Shown here: one piece after another, positions 7,251 through 13,927 of the stretch | How the letters are laid out: the number at the start of each line of letters is the position of its first letter | Numbering within the stretch: position 1 is the first letter of the stretch | Origin: an uncultured Saprospirales bacterium | Lineage (GTDB): Bacteria > Bacteroidota > Bacteroidia > Chitinophagales > JADIYW01 | Direction of reading: 5' to 3' | Assembly (NCBI GenBank): GCA_938008535.1 | Contig: CALLKF010000079.1 | Span: forward strand, 1-18,230 | DNA length: 18,230 nucleotides | Notes under the pieces: generated by a model | Databases searched by the model: none | Told to the model about the DNA's origin: nothing | What the model saw: the letters and a program-made list of their open reading frames with translations, nothing else | Translations under genes and position numbers: made by a program

Positions 7251-7971
7251 TATTCTTATCAGCGAAGCTGAATACTTTTTTCAACAATTCTGTTCCGCGT
7301 GCCAATGGATTTTCTCTTATTTTATTTTCTTCTTTTTCAACCATTAAAAAAACACCTTGTAATGCTTTTTCTGTTACAAATCCTGTTAAATCAGTGTTTA
7401 CAGGTTTTACAAATGGAATTTTATTATATACTGTGGTTGCGTCGCCCCAATATTTAGTTGCATTTACATTTCCTAAAGATGTATTAACAATTGGTCTGAA
7501 TTTGTCAGCTAAAATTGTTGTTGTTGTTCGTTTTAAATAGGCAGTTGCAGTGCCATTTCCACCTAATAAAATATTCATCGCATCTGTAATCGTCATTTGC
7601 GTAATGGCTTGTTTAAATACGTCAATAGCAACACCAGATGCTTGCTCAGCAGCACGATTCAAGGAAGTAGTAACATTATCAACTTGCTTTTGCATGCCTA
7701 ATTTTAGCATGGCATCTTTTACTTGTGTTGCTTGTTCTGGCCAAGGAATTTTCACTAAGTCATTACCCAAAAAACCATCAGCTTTTGATAACAAACCCAT
7801 TCCATTTACGATACCTACACCGAGTGCTTCTTTTAATCCATTTCCTGCTTCTTGTTCAGTTGGGTCGCCCATAGATGAACCTAAAACAGCACTTACTGTT
7901 TCTTGAATTTGTTGTGTTGTACAACCGAACATCAATATCGATGCGAATAAAATTGGAAAAAACTTTTTCAT
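7243..7971 (-). CDS. DUF4197-family lipoprotein
   Basis: The 242-residue protein starts with a lipoprotein signal (MKK, hydrophobic core, lipobox MFGC with Cys17), so it is probably anchored in the periplasm or outer membrane. The mature part matches the DUF4197 family. It has GLKEALGVGIVNGMGLLSKADGF near residue 45 and LVKIPWPEQATQVKDAM near 72. The middle TITDAMNILLGGNGTATAYLKR is followed by a C-terminal TEKALQGVF(L)MVEKEENKIRENPLAR segment. The family is widespread in Proteobacteria and Bacteroidota, and its molecular function is unknown to me. The gene is divergent from cinA with 66 bp between them, and a TAACTTTG box on the - strand (8008-8015) may drive it. Confidence 0.85.
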   Translation of the reverse strand: MKKFFPILFASILMFGCTTQQIQETVSAVLGSSMGDPTEQEAGNGLKEALGVGIVNGMGLLSKADGFLGNDLVKIPWPEQATQVKDAMLKLGMQKQVDNVTTSLNRAAEQASGVAIDVFKQAITQMTITDAMNILLGGNGTATAYLKRTTTTILADKFRPIVNTSLGNVNATKYWGDATTVYNKIPFVKPVNTDLTGFVTEKALQGVFLMVEKEENKIRENPLARGTELLKKVFSFADKNKK

Positions 7972-8007
7972 ACTTATTATTTATTTTTATAAACTTTACC
8001 GAAAATA

Positions 8008-8015
8008 CAAAGTTA
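8008..8015 (-). promoter_or_regulatory. Candidate -7 box (TAACTTTG) for the DUF4197 gene
   Basis: Read on the - strand, 8015 to 8008 is TAACTTTG, an exact match to the Bacteroidota -7 consensus TAnnTTTG. It lies 37 bases ahead of the start codon at 7971. No convincing -33 TTG was found at the expected distance, so the call rests on one element. Confidence 0.4.
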
Positions 8016-8037
8016 TTATCAATAAAAAAATAAACAG

Positions 8038-9279
8038 ATGAAATGTACGATTTTAAGTATAGGTGATGAATTACTAATTGGACAAACCTTGAATACGAAT
8101 TCACATTGGATGTCACAAAAAATGAATGAGATAGGTATTGATGTAATTCATCATATTTCTTTAAGTGATGATGAAAAAGATATTGTTAAATGTTTGGATA
8201 ATGCATTAAACACTTCAAATGTGGTGTTAATTACTGGTGGACTAGGTCCAACTTCTGATGATATTACAAAAGATGTATTGAATAGATATTTTGGTGGAAA
8301 ATTGATTTTCAACGAAGCAGCACATCAAAACATAGAAAACATTTACAAACTCAGAAACCGCGATATTACTGAAGAAGCAAAGTTGATGAGTTTTGTTCCT
8401 GATAATTGTATTGTTATTCAAAATTCATTAGGTACTGCACCAGGAATGTTGTTTAGAAAAGATGAAAAAGTTATTGTCTCGATGCCTGGTGTGCCGTACG
8501 AAATGAAATCAATGATTACCAATTCAGTAATTCCATATCTACAAGAAAATTTCCAACTGCCAACAATTATTCATAAAAGTATATTAACTGCTGGTGTTGG
8601 TGAAACAGTTTTAGCTGAAAATTTAAAAGAATTTGAGAATACTAAAGATGCACGAATCAAACTAGCATATTTACCAAATGTTGGTAAAGTTCGTTTACGA
8701 TTAACCATTAAAGGTGAAAATAAAGATGAATTAGAAGCAATAATTTCTCAAGCAAAAAACAATGTAGTACTTGCAATAAGCGAATATATTTATGGTTTTG
8801 ATGAGGATAGTTTTGAAGAAAAAATAGGTGAGTTGCTTATAGAAAAAAAATTAACGATTGGCACTGCTGAAAGTTGTACAGGTGGCTATATTGCTCATTT
8901 AATTACATCTGTTTCTGGAAGTTCTACTTACTTTAAAGGTAGTATTGTATCGTATGCAAATGAAATAAAAGAAGATTTGTTGCATGTAAAAAAAGAAACA
9001 TTAGAAGAATTTGGAGCTGTTAGCGAACAAACCGTTTCGGAAATGCTATCTGGTGCTTTGCTGCAACTAAAAGTTGATGTTGCGATTGCTGTTTCTGGTG
9101 TAGCTGGACCGAATGGTGGAACTGCCGAAAAACCAGTAGGTACCGTTTTTATTGGTATTGCAACTAATGATAAACAATTCATTAAAAAGTTATCATTTAC
9201 TAACAATAGAGAACGAAATATACAGTTGACTGGTGTTGTTTCGCTGGTGATGTTGCGCAAATTTTTGATGAATCAATAA
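8038..9279 (+). CDS. cinA: CinA-like protein (MoCF domain plus nicotinamide-nucleotide amidase)
   Basis: The 413-residue protein has the standard two-domain CinA layout. Residues 1 to about 170 form the MoCF-like (COG1058) domain, with SIGDELLIGQTLNTNSHW at 7-24 and ITGGLGPTSDD at 65-75. Residues about 255-410 form the PncC-type deamidase, with TAESCTGGYIAHLI near 275 (containing the catalytic Ser), GAVSEQTV and VSGVAGPNGG. Family members hydrolyse nicotinamide mononucleotide to nicotinate mononucleotide in pyridine-nucleotide recycling, and the N-terminal domain of some cleaves ADP-ribose. A link to competence is known only in some Firmicutes. The ATG start gives MKCTILSIGDE, typical of the family. 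The gene looks intact and is followed by a separate promoter for the next gene. Confidence 0.95.
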   Translation: MKCTILSIGDELLIGQTLNTNSHWMSQKMNEIGIDVIHHISLSDDEKDIVKCLDNALNTSNVVLITGGLGPTSDDITKDVLNRYFGGKLIFNEAAHQNIENIYKLRNRDITEEAKLMSFVPDNCIVIQNSLGTAPGMLFRKDEKVIVSMPGVPYEMKSMITNSVIPYLQENFQLPTIIHKSILTAGVGETVLAENLKEFENTKDARIKLAYLPNVGKVRLRLTIKGENKDELEAIISQAKNNVVLAISEYIYGFDEDSFEEKIGELLIEKKLTIGTAESCTGGYIAHLITSVSGSSTYFKGSIVSYANEIKEDLLHVKKETLEEFGAVSEQTVSEMLSGALLQLKVDVAIAVSGVAGPNGGTAEKPVGTVFIGIATNDKQFIKKLSFTNNRERNIQLTGVVSLVMLRKFLMNQ

Positions 9280-9334
9280 TCACCATTTAATATTATACTA
9301 ACGCTGTAATATAAGTATAACGCATTAAATGACT

Positions 9335-9342
9335 TATCTTTG
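9335..9342 (+). promoter_or_regulatory. Candidate -7 box (TATCTTTG) for the J-KTSC gene
   Basis: TATCTTTG matches the Bacteroidota -7 consensus TAnnTTTG exactly and lies 14 bases before the ATG at 9357, implying a very short leader. A -33 TTG is not evident. Confidence 0.5.
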
Positions 9343-9356
9343 CACAAAATTATCAG

Positions 9357-9803
9357 ATGAAAAAAGTATCAGATTACAGAAGATTATTAGGTGTTGATAA
9401 AAATGCAGATTTAGCTTTATTGAAATCAACCTATAGAAATTTTATGAAAGAATTTCATCCTGATAAATTTGTAAATGACGAAACAGGCAAAGAAGAAGCT
9501 GAAATTAAAAGCAAGAACATTATTGAAGCATATCATTTTTTGGTTAGTATTGACAAAGAAACGCAAGCAAAATATGCAGATGAATATAACAACACCGTTG
9601 CTACTTCACCAATCATTGATTTTGAATACAAACAAACTAATTTAGTAATAAAATATGACGATGGCAGCTGCTACGAATATTTTGATGTGCCAAAAAATGT
9701 GTATATAAAAATGATAAATGCTGATTCTCAAGGTCGTTTTATGCGCAGAAATATCTACAATAATTATGTGTTTAGAAAAACAGCTAATACTGAGTTGGTG
9801 TAA
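9357..9803 (+). CDS. J-domain protein with C-terminal KTSC domain
   Basis: The 148-residue protein has two parts. Residues about 5-75 form a J domain: YRRLLGV, a helix II rich in Lys/Arg, and the HPD tripeptide at 34-36 (EFHPDKF), which stimulates DnaK-type ATPase. Residues about 90-145 match the KTSC fold: a YDDGSCYEYFDVPKNVY strand-turn segment, then ADSQGRFMRRNI. No glycine/phenylalanine-rich or zinc-finger region is present, so this is a specialised co-chaperone and not DnaJ itself. KTSC domains occur alone or joined to other domains, and their role is unclear to me. One idea is a nucleic-acid or substrate-binding module that recruits Hsp70. It is a single-gene unit with its own -7 box. 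Confidence 0.85.
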   Translation: MKKVSDYRRLLGVDKNADLALLKSTYRNFMKEFHPDKFVNDETGKEEAEIKSKNIIEAYHFLVSIDKETQAKYADEYNNTVATSPIIDFEYKQTNLVIKYDDGSCYEYFDVPKNVYIKMINADSQGRFMRRNIYNNYVFRKTANTELV

Positions 9804-9977
9804 AATAATGTCTAAACTTTGATTAAGTTGATTTTTGATTGGATTAATTTTCTTTTACTTTTCTTCTCTAAATCTTCGTTTACTTTTCGAAAAAGTCTTT
9901 GTGTCCTTTGCTTTTAAATTCCTTCGTTTAAATATTCAAGTTTATTTTTTTATTTTTTATTGATTGGTAATTTATTC

Positions 9978-9985
9978 CAACTTTG
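9978..9985 (+). promoter_or_regulatory. Candidate -7 box (CAACTTTG) for the E2 gene
   Basis: CAACTTTG fits TAnnTTTG in seven of eight positions and lies 29 bases before the ATG at 10015. A TTG at 9960-9962 is somewhat close for a -33 element (15-nt spacer). If this is the promoter, the TTG in frame at 9964 cannot be the start, which supports the ATG. Confidence 0.35.
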
Positions 9986-10014
9986 TATCTTGTAACTCAA
10001 ATCTAATTTTCAAA

Positions 10015-11457
10015 ATGGCTGAGTATAAATTATTGATGCCTAAAATGGGCGAAAGTGTAATCGAAGCAACTATTTTAACGTGGCACAAACAAGTTGGCGA
10101 TGTAATCAATGAACAAGATGTTATACTAGAAGTAGCAACGGATAAAGTCGATACTGAAGTTCCAAGTTCTGTAGCTGGTGTTTTAAAACAAATTTTACAT
10201 GAAAAAGATGCCGTTGTTCCAGTTGGTGATGTGTTAGCAATTATTGAGGTTGGTGGCGATGCATCTTCATCAACAGAAAAACCAATTGTTGATGAAAAAA
10301 AAGAAGCAATTGTTGAAACTAAAGTTGAAGTTCCAGAATCAAAATTAGAATCAAAAGAAGAAATAAAAATAATTGAAAAACCTGTTGAACAAGTTGTTCA
10401 AGAACCAATTAAAGAAATAGAAAAAACAGTTGAAGTTGCTAAACAAATAGTTCTGCCAACACAAATAACTGCAAGTCATTTGAACAGATATTATTCTCCG
10501 TTAGTATTAAATATTGCACAAGTGGAAAATATTTCGATGCAAGAATTGGAAAATATTACTGGCAATGGTGTTGATAATCGTGTGACAAAAGAAGATATTT
10601 TATCGTTTGTTGAATTAAAGAAAAAAGGTTTAGTTGCACAGCAACCTATTGTTCAAAATATTCCTAAAAAAGAAGAAGTTCAGCAAGAAATTAAAGTCGA
10701 AAAAACACCAGGAAAATCTGATGACTCACGACTCACGACAAACAACTCAAATACAGAAATCATCGAAATGGATAGAATGCGAAAACTAATTTCGCAACAC
10801 ATGACGAACTCTGTAAAAACATCTGCGCATGTTTCTTCTTTCGTTGAATGTGATGTAACAAACATCGTGCGCTGGCGCGATAAAAATAAAAATGCGTTCC
10901 AAAAACGCGAAGGTTTTAGTTTGTCGTTCATGCCGATTTTTGTAGAAGCAATTACCAAAGCTATTAAAGATTTTCCGATGATAAATGTGTCGGTTGATGG
11001 CGACAAAATCATCAAGAAAAAAGATATAAATATTGGAATTGCAACAGCTTTGCCAAGCGGAAATTTAATTGTTCCGGTTGTAAAACAAGCAGATCAAAAA
11101 AGTCTGCTTGGCATTGCAAAAGCTATGAATACAATTGTTCAAAAAGCACGCACGAATTCATTGCAATCTGATGATGTAACAGAAGGCACTTATACCATTT
11201 CAAACATTGGAACGTTTGGAAATATTATTGGAACTCCAATTATAAATCAACCACAAGTAGCCATTATGGCTATTGGTTCCATCACCAAAAAACCTGTGGT
11301 TGTTGAGCATGATGGACAAGATGTGATAGCAATTCGTCACATGATGTACTTGTCGCATACCTACGATCATCGAGTGGTAGATGGAATGTTAGGAGGAATG
11401 TTTGTAAAAAAAGTTGCAGATTATCTAGAAAAATTTGATTTACATCAAGAAATTTAG
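10015..11457 (+). CDS. Dihydrolipoamide acyltransferase, E2 of a 2-oxo acid dehydrogenase
   Basis: The ATG at 10015 gives 480 residues beginning MAEYKLLMPKMGESV, the family's usual N-terminus; the open frame extends 17 codons further up from a TTG but overlaps the likely promoter. Residues 1-78 are a lipoyl domain with the lipoylated Lys44 in EVATDKVDTEVPS. Residues about 80-155 are a flexible linker rich in Glu/Lys/Val. About 165-205 is a peripheral-subunit-binding domain (YYSPLVLNIAQ, then VDNRVTKEDIL). About 250-480 is the CAT-like catalytic domain with HTYDHRVVDG (448-457), His452 and Asp456 being catalytic. It transfers an acyl group from lipoamide to CoA. The E1 and E3 genes are not adjacent, so pyruvate, 2-oxoglutarate and branched-chain complexes cannot be told apart. 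Linker residues 236-246 are encoded by a short tandem repeat. Confidence 0.93.
   Translation: MAEYKLLMPKMGESVIEATILTWHKQVGDVINEQDVILEVATDKVDTEVPSSVAGVLKQILHEKDAVVPVGDVLAIIEVGGDASSSTEKPIVDEKKEAIVETKVEVPESKLESKEEIKIIEKPVEQVVQEPIKEIEKTVEVAKQIVLPTQITASHLNRYYSPLVLNIAQVENISMQELENITGNGVDNRVTKEDILSFVELKKKGLVAQQPIVQNIPKKEEVQQEIKVEKTPGKSDDSRLTTNNSNTEIIEMDRMRKLISQHMTNSVKTSAHVSSFVECDVTNIVRWRDKNKNAFQKREGFSLSFMPIFVEAITKAIKDFPMINVSVDGDKIIKKKDINIGIATALPSGNLIVPVVKQADQKSLLGIAKAMNTIVQKARTNSLQSDDVTEGTYTISNIGTFGNIIGTPIINQPQVAIMAIGSITKKPVVVEHDGQDVIAIRHMMYLSHTYDHRVVDGMLGGMFVKKVADYLEKFDLHQEI
10723..10739 (+). repeat. GACTCAC tandem repeat inside the E2 linker
   Basis: GACTCAC occurs twice in tandem plus a GAC start of a third copy (10723-10739), followed by a related AACAACTC. 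It encodes DSRLTT-type residues (about 237-242) between the subunit-binding and catalytic domains. The 7-nt unit is not a codon multiple, and the peptide differs in character from the rest of the linker. Confidence 0.7.
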
Positions 11458-11483
11458 TAACTTTAAGGATAATAAAATGCTAC

Positions 11484-12092
11484 TTGGCACAAATAAAAGA
11501 TATTGAGTTACTTAGAGAAACGTTAAAGAACGTAATAAAGTATTATACGGATATTCCAGAATATCAGTTAGATGAATTTGCTGCCTGTTTTTCCTATAAA
11601 TCGTTTAAAAAAAATGAGGTTATTATTCCACCAGATAGTAAACACCATAATTTTTATTTCATTCTGAAAGGTTTAATCAGAATATATTATCTCGCAGAAG
11701 GTAAAGAAATCATATCTGATTTTAAAGAACCTAATTCCTTTTTTATAAATGGTTATACGTTATTTACTGGTCTACCAAATATAGATTACCATACTGCATT
11801 AGAAACGACAGAATGTTTAGTGGCAGATTATAATGCAATTGAAAATTTATCGGCAAAATACCATCCGATTGAACATTTAGGTAGAAAAATGGTAGAATCC
11901 TATTATGCATCCTATTTAATTACGAATTACAATAAACTCTTTTTGTCGGCTGATGAACGATTTGATATTTTTATGAAAGAACGTAGCAACTTAATGAACC
12001 GAGTTTTGTTAAAGCATGTAGCATCACATTTAGGCATAAAACCTGAAACATTAAGTAGATTAAGAGCAAAACAACAAACCATAAAATACTGA
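11484..12092 (+). CDS. Crp/Fnr-family regulator, copy 1 (type A)
   Basis: The 202-residue protein has an N-terminal cyclic-nucleotide-binding-type beta roll (about 20-115; FYFILKGLIRIYYLAEGKEI at 51-70), a long connecting helix near 120-150, and a C-terminal helix-turn-helix (HVASHLGIKPETLSRLRAK). The start is TTG: the only nearby ATG (11477) is in another frame and soon stops. The MAQIKDIELLRETLK reading aligns with MANLKHTIEMYRKTLK of copy 4. The Crp-type cAMP pocket (FGEL...RxA) is not visible, so the effector is unknown. The gene begins 26 nt after the E2 stop; a near-consensus TAACTTTA lies at 11458-11465. It is most like copy 4, sharing NGYT-FTGLPN. Confidence 0.85.
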   Translation: MAQIKDIELLRETLKNVIKYYTDIPEYQLDEFAACFSYKSFKKNEVIIPPDSKHHNFYFILKGLIRIYYLAEGKEIISDFKEPNSFFINGYTLFTGLPNIDYHTALETTECLVADYNAIENLSAKYHPIEHLGRKMVESYYASYLITNYNKLFLSADERFDIFMKERSNLMNRVLLKHVASHLGIKPETLSRLRAKQQTIKY

Positions 12093-12095
12093 AAA

Positions 12096-12695
12096 ATGAG
12101 CAAACATTTACACAATATAGAAGAAAGTAAGACGCTACTAAAGAAGTATTTGCTTTCGTTATATCCAAACACGGATTTAAATGAATTAACTGAATTAATC
12201 AATAGATTTACTTTAGATAAGTTTGAGAAAAAACAAACCATATTAGAAGCTGGACATTTGTCTGATTCTGTCTATTTTGTAATTGAAGGATTGGTACGCA
12301 TTTTCTACATAAAAGAAGAAAAAGAAATCACAAATTGGTTTATTAAAGAGAATATGATGTTTGCTGCAACCTATTCTATCTTAACTGGCAATAATAATTA
12401 CAGTTCCTACGAAGCATTGGAAGAGACTTATGTTTTAAAAATAAAATATGATGTTTTAGAATCATTTTATACAAAATATCATTCACTTGAGCATTTAGGT
12501 AGAAAAATTATTGAAGCATATTATGGTGCTTTTATGAAAAAAACTTACGATGTCTTGTTTCTTTCAGCAGAAGAACGTTATCAATTATTCGTTAAAGACA
12601 ATGGTGATTTACTGAATAGAGTTCCATTGCGTTATGTGGCTTCATTTTTGGGTATTACACAAGAAACACTCAGTAGATTGCGTGCAAAACATTAA
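12096..12695 (+). CDS. Crp/Fnr-family regulator, copy 2 (type B)
   Basis: The 199-residue protein has the same layout as copy 1: a beta-roll sensor domain (VYFVIEGLVRIFYIKEEKEI), a dimer helix (KYHSLEHLGRKIIEAYY), and a terminal helix-turn-helix (YVASFLGITQETLSRLRAK). It begins 3 nt after copy 1 and ends 9 nt before copy 3, so the genes are almost certainly one transcript. It is closest to copy 3 (about 60% identical by eye), with a run of 44 identical bases. The chain stops after the recognition helix, without the wing seen in E. coli Crp. As family members of this size usually do, it should bind DNA as a dimer, but ligand and targets are unknown. Confidence 0.87.
   Translation: MSKHLHNIEESKTLLKKYLLSLYPNTDLNELTELINRFTLDKFEKKQTILEAGHLSDSVYFVIEGLVRIFYIKEEKEITNWFIKENMMFAATYSILTGNNNYSSYEALEETYVLKIKYDVLESFYTKYHSLEHLGRKIIEAYYGAFMKKTYDVLFLSAEERYQLFVKDNGDLLNRVPLRYVASFLGITQETLSRLRAKH
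12534..12577 (+). repeat. 44-base block identical to 13146-13189
   Basis: The stretch from the ATG of FMKKTYDVLFLSAEER in copy 2 is identical for 44 bases to 13146-13189 in copy 3, although flanking codons differ by many silent and missense changes. Confidence 0.85.
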
Positions 12696-12704
12696 ATTAA
12701 AGCA

Positions 12705-13310
12705 ATGAAATCAGCAATTCCAGAAGATTTAAATATGCAACGTAACAACTTACGGAATTGTCTTCTACAAGTTGCACCAAATACTAATTTAGATGAACTC
12801 AATGAATTAGTAGAACAGTTTACATTGGATAAATTTTCAAAAAATGAATTAATTTATAAAGCTGGTGGTACATCAGATACATTCTATTTCATATACAAAG
12901 GACTACTTCGTATTTATTACACAAAAGAAGAAAAAGAAATTACCAATTTATTTGTTACAGAAAATCAAATGATAATGGGTGCTTATAATATTATTACAGG
13001 TAATAAAAACTATAGTAATTATGAAGCATTTGAGGAAACTTATGTTTTGAAAATAAATTATGATTTGTTGGAATCATTTTACTTGAAATATCATTCTTTA
13101 GAACATCTAGGTCGTAAATTAATTGAATTGTATTATACTACGTTCATGAAAAAAACTTACGATGTCTTGTTTCTTTCAGCAGAAGAACGATATCATATTT
13201 TTTTAAAAGAAAATGCTGATTTATTAAATCGAATTCCGTTAAGATTTATAGCATCATATCTTGGAATTAAACAAGAAACATTAAGTAGAATGCGTTCAAA
13301 ATATAGATAA
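12705..13310 (+). CDS. Crp/Fnr-family regulator, copy 3 (type B)
   Basis: The 201-residue protein is a close paralog of copy 2, with the sensor segment FYFIYKGLLRIYYTKEEKEI, the shared KYHSLEHLGRK helix and the terminal DNA-binding helix pair FIASYLGIKQETLSRMRSK. The ATG at 12705 gives an N-terminus matching the length of copy 2. The internal ATG at 12735 would remove ten residues and is less likely. It starts 9 nt after copy 2 and ends 20 nt before copy 4. Differences from copy 2 cluster in the sensor domain (for example the GNKNYSNYEAFEETY region against GNNNYSSYEALEETY) and in the N-terminal helix, while the segment ahead of the helix-turn-helix is nearly unchanged. Confidence 0.87.
   Translation: MKSAIPEDLNMQRNNLRNCLLQVAPNTNLDELNELVEQFTLDKFSKNELIYKAGGTSDTFYFIYKGLLRIYYTKEEKEITNLFVTENQMIMGAYNIITGNKNYSNYEAFEETYVLKINYDLLESFYLKYHSLEHLGRKLIELYYTTFMKKTYDVLFLSAEERYHIFLKENADLLNRIPLRFIASYLGIKQETLSRMRSKYR
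13146..13189 (+). repeat. 44-base block identical to 12534-12577
   Basis: This is the second copy of the identical block, encoding MKKTYDVLFLSAEER in the linker helix ahead of the DNA-binding domain of copy 3. Identity ends on both sides at single-base differences (ttt/ttc before the ATG, cgt/cga after). Confidence 0.85.
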
Positions 13311-13330
13311 TTTTTCTACAATAAAATAGA

Positions 13331-13927
13331 ATGGCAAATTTAAAGCATACAATAGAAATGTATAGAAAAACATTAAAAGTTGTTTTACTGCAAGTTGCTG
13401 ATGTGCCTGATTTCCAAATGGATGAGTTTGTAAATTTATTTACGTATAAAATTTATAAAAAAAAAGATATAATTATTTCTCCTAACAATACTGATTTAAA
13501 AGGTTATTTCATTATAAGTGGTTTAGTTCGTATTTATTATGTTAAAGGTGGAAAAGAAATTACATCTGATTTTAGAGATGCAAATGCGTTCTTTTTAAAT
13601 GGCTATACACAGTTTACTGGATTGCCAAATTTCGATAGTTTCGTTGCATTAGAAGATACTATCTGTCTTGAAATAAATTGGAATGAATTAGAAGAAATAC
13701 TACATAAATATCATCCTTTAGAACATTTAGGACGAAAAATTTTAGAAATGCATTATATTGAGTCGATGCGTGTAAGTCGAAATATTTTATATTTATCAGT
13801 TGAAGAAAGATTTAAAATTTTTATGGAAGAAAGAGCATCTTTACTACAAAGAGTTTCGCAAAAACAGATTGCTTCTTATTTAGGAATTACACATGAAACA
13901 TTAAGCAGGATTCTTTCAAAACACTAG
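13331..13927 (+). CDS. Crp/Fnr-family regulator, copy 4 (type A)
   Basis: The 198-residue protein is the last of the tandem four and pairs with copy 1, not with its neighbour. They share MA(N/Q)xK at the start, DEF near 30, the GKEITSDF strand, NGYTQFTGLPN and the helix KYHPLEHLGRK. The helix-turn-helix is IASYLGITHETLSRILSK at the C-terminus. The sensor domain lacks a recognisable cAMP motif. It begins 20 nt after copy 3. Its TAG stop overlaps the stop codon of the convergent permease gene by sharing CTAG (13924-13927), so the two 3' ends have no room for a terminator between them. Confidence 0.87.
   Translation: MANLKHTIEMYRKTLKVVLLQVADVPDFQMDEFVNLFTYKIYKKKDIIISPNNTDLKGYFIISGLVRIYYVKGGKEITSDFRDANAFFLNGYTQFTGLPNFDSFVALEDTICLEINWNELEEILHKYHPLEHLGRKILEMHYIESMRVSRNILYLSVEERFKIFMEERASLLQRVSQKQIASYLGITHETLSRILSKH

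Noticed and set aside
7856..8116. - strand ORF of 86 codons across the cinA start
   Set aside because: It overlaps the starts of both cinA and the DUF4197 gene in the wrong frame and has low-complexity Asn/Ser/Tyr composition.
9292..9320. TTATACT/AGTATAA inverted repeat after cinA as a terminator
   Set aside because: The stem is 7 A/T-dominated pairs, the loop is about 14 nt, and no T tract follows.
9815..9836. AACTT/AAGTT hairpin and T run after the J-KTSC gene as a terminator
   Set aside because: A 5-bp stem with one G-C pair is too weak to call with confidence.
9964..10014. N-terminal extension of the E2 protein from a TTG codon
   Set aside because: The extension has no family resemblance and overlaps a CAACTTTG promoter-like box. 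The ATG at 10015 gives the standard lipoyl-domain start.
11477..11506. ATG at 11477 as the start of the first Crp/Fnr gene
   Set aside because: It is in a different frame and meets TGA after nine codons. The TTG at 11484 aligns with the start of copy 4.
11927..12241. - strand ORFs across copies 1 and 2 of the regulators
   Set aside because: They lie antisense to well-supported genes, have no family features, and their Cys/Phe-rich translations are typical shadows of AT-rich coding DNA.
11484..13927. Regulator array as a CRISPR or phage-defence locus
   Set aside because: No direct repeats with regular spacers, nucleases, or helicases are present. The repeats are whole paralogous genes.
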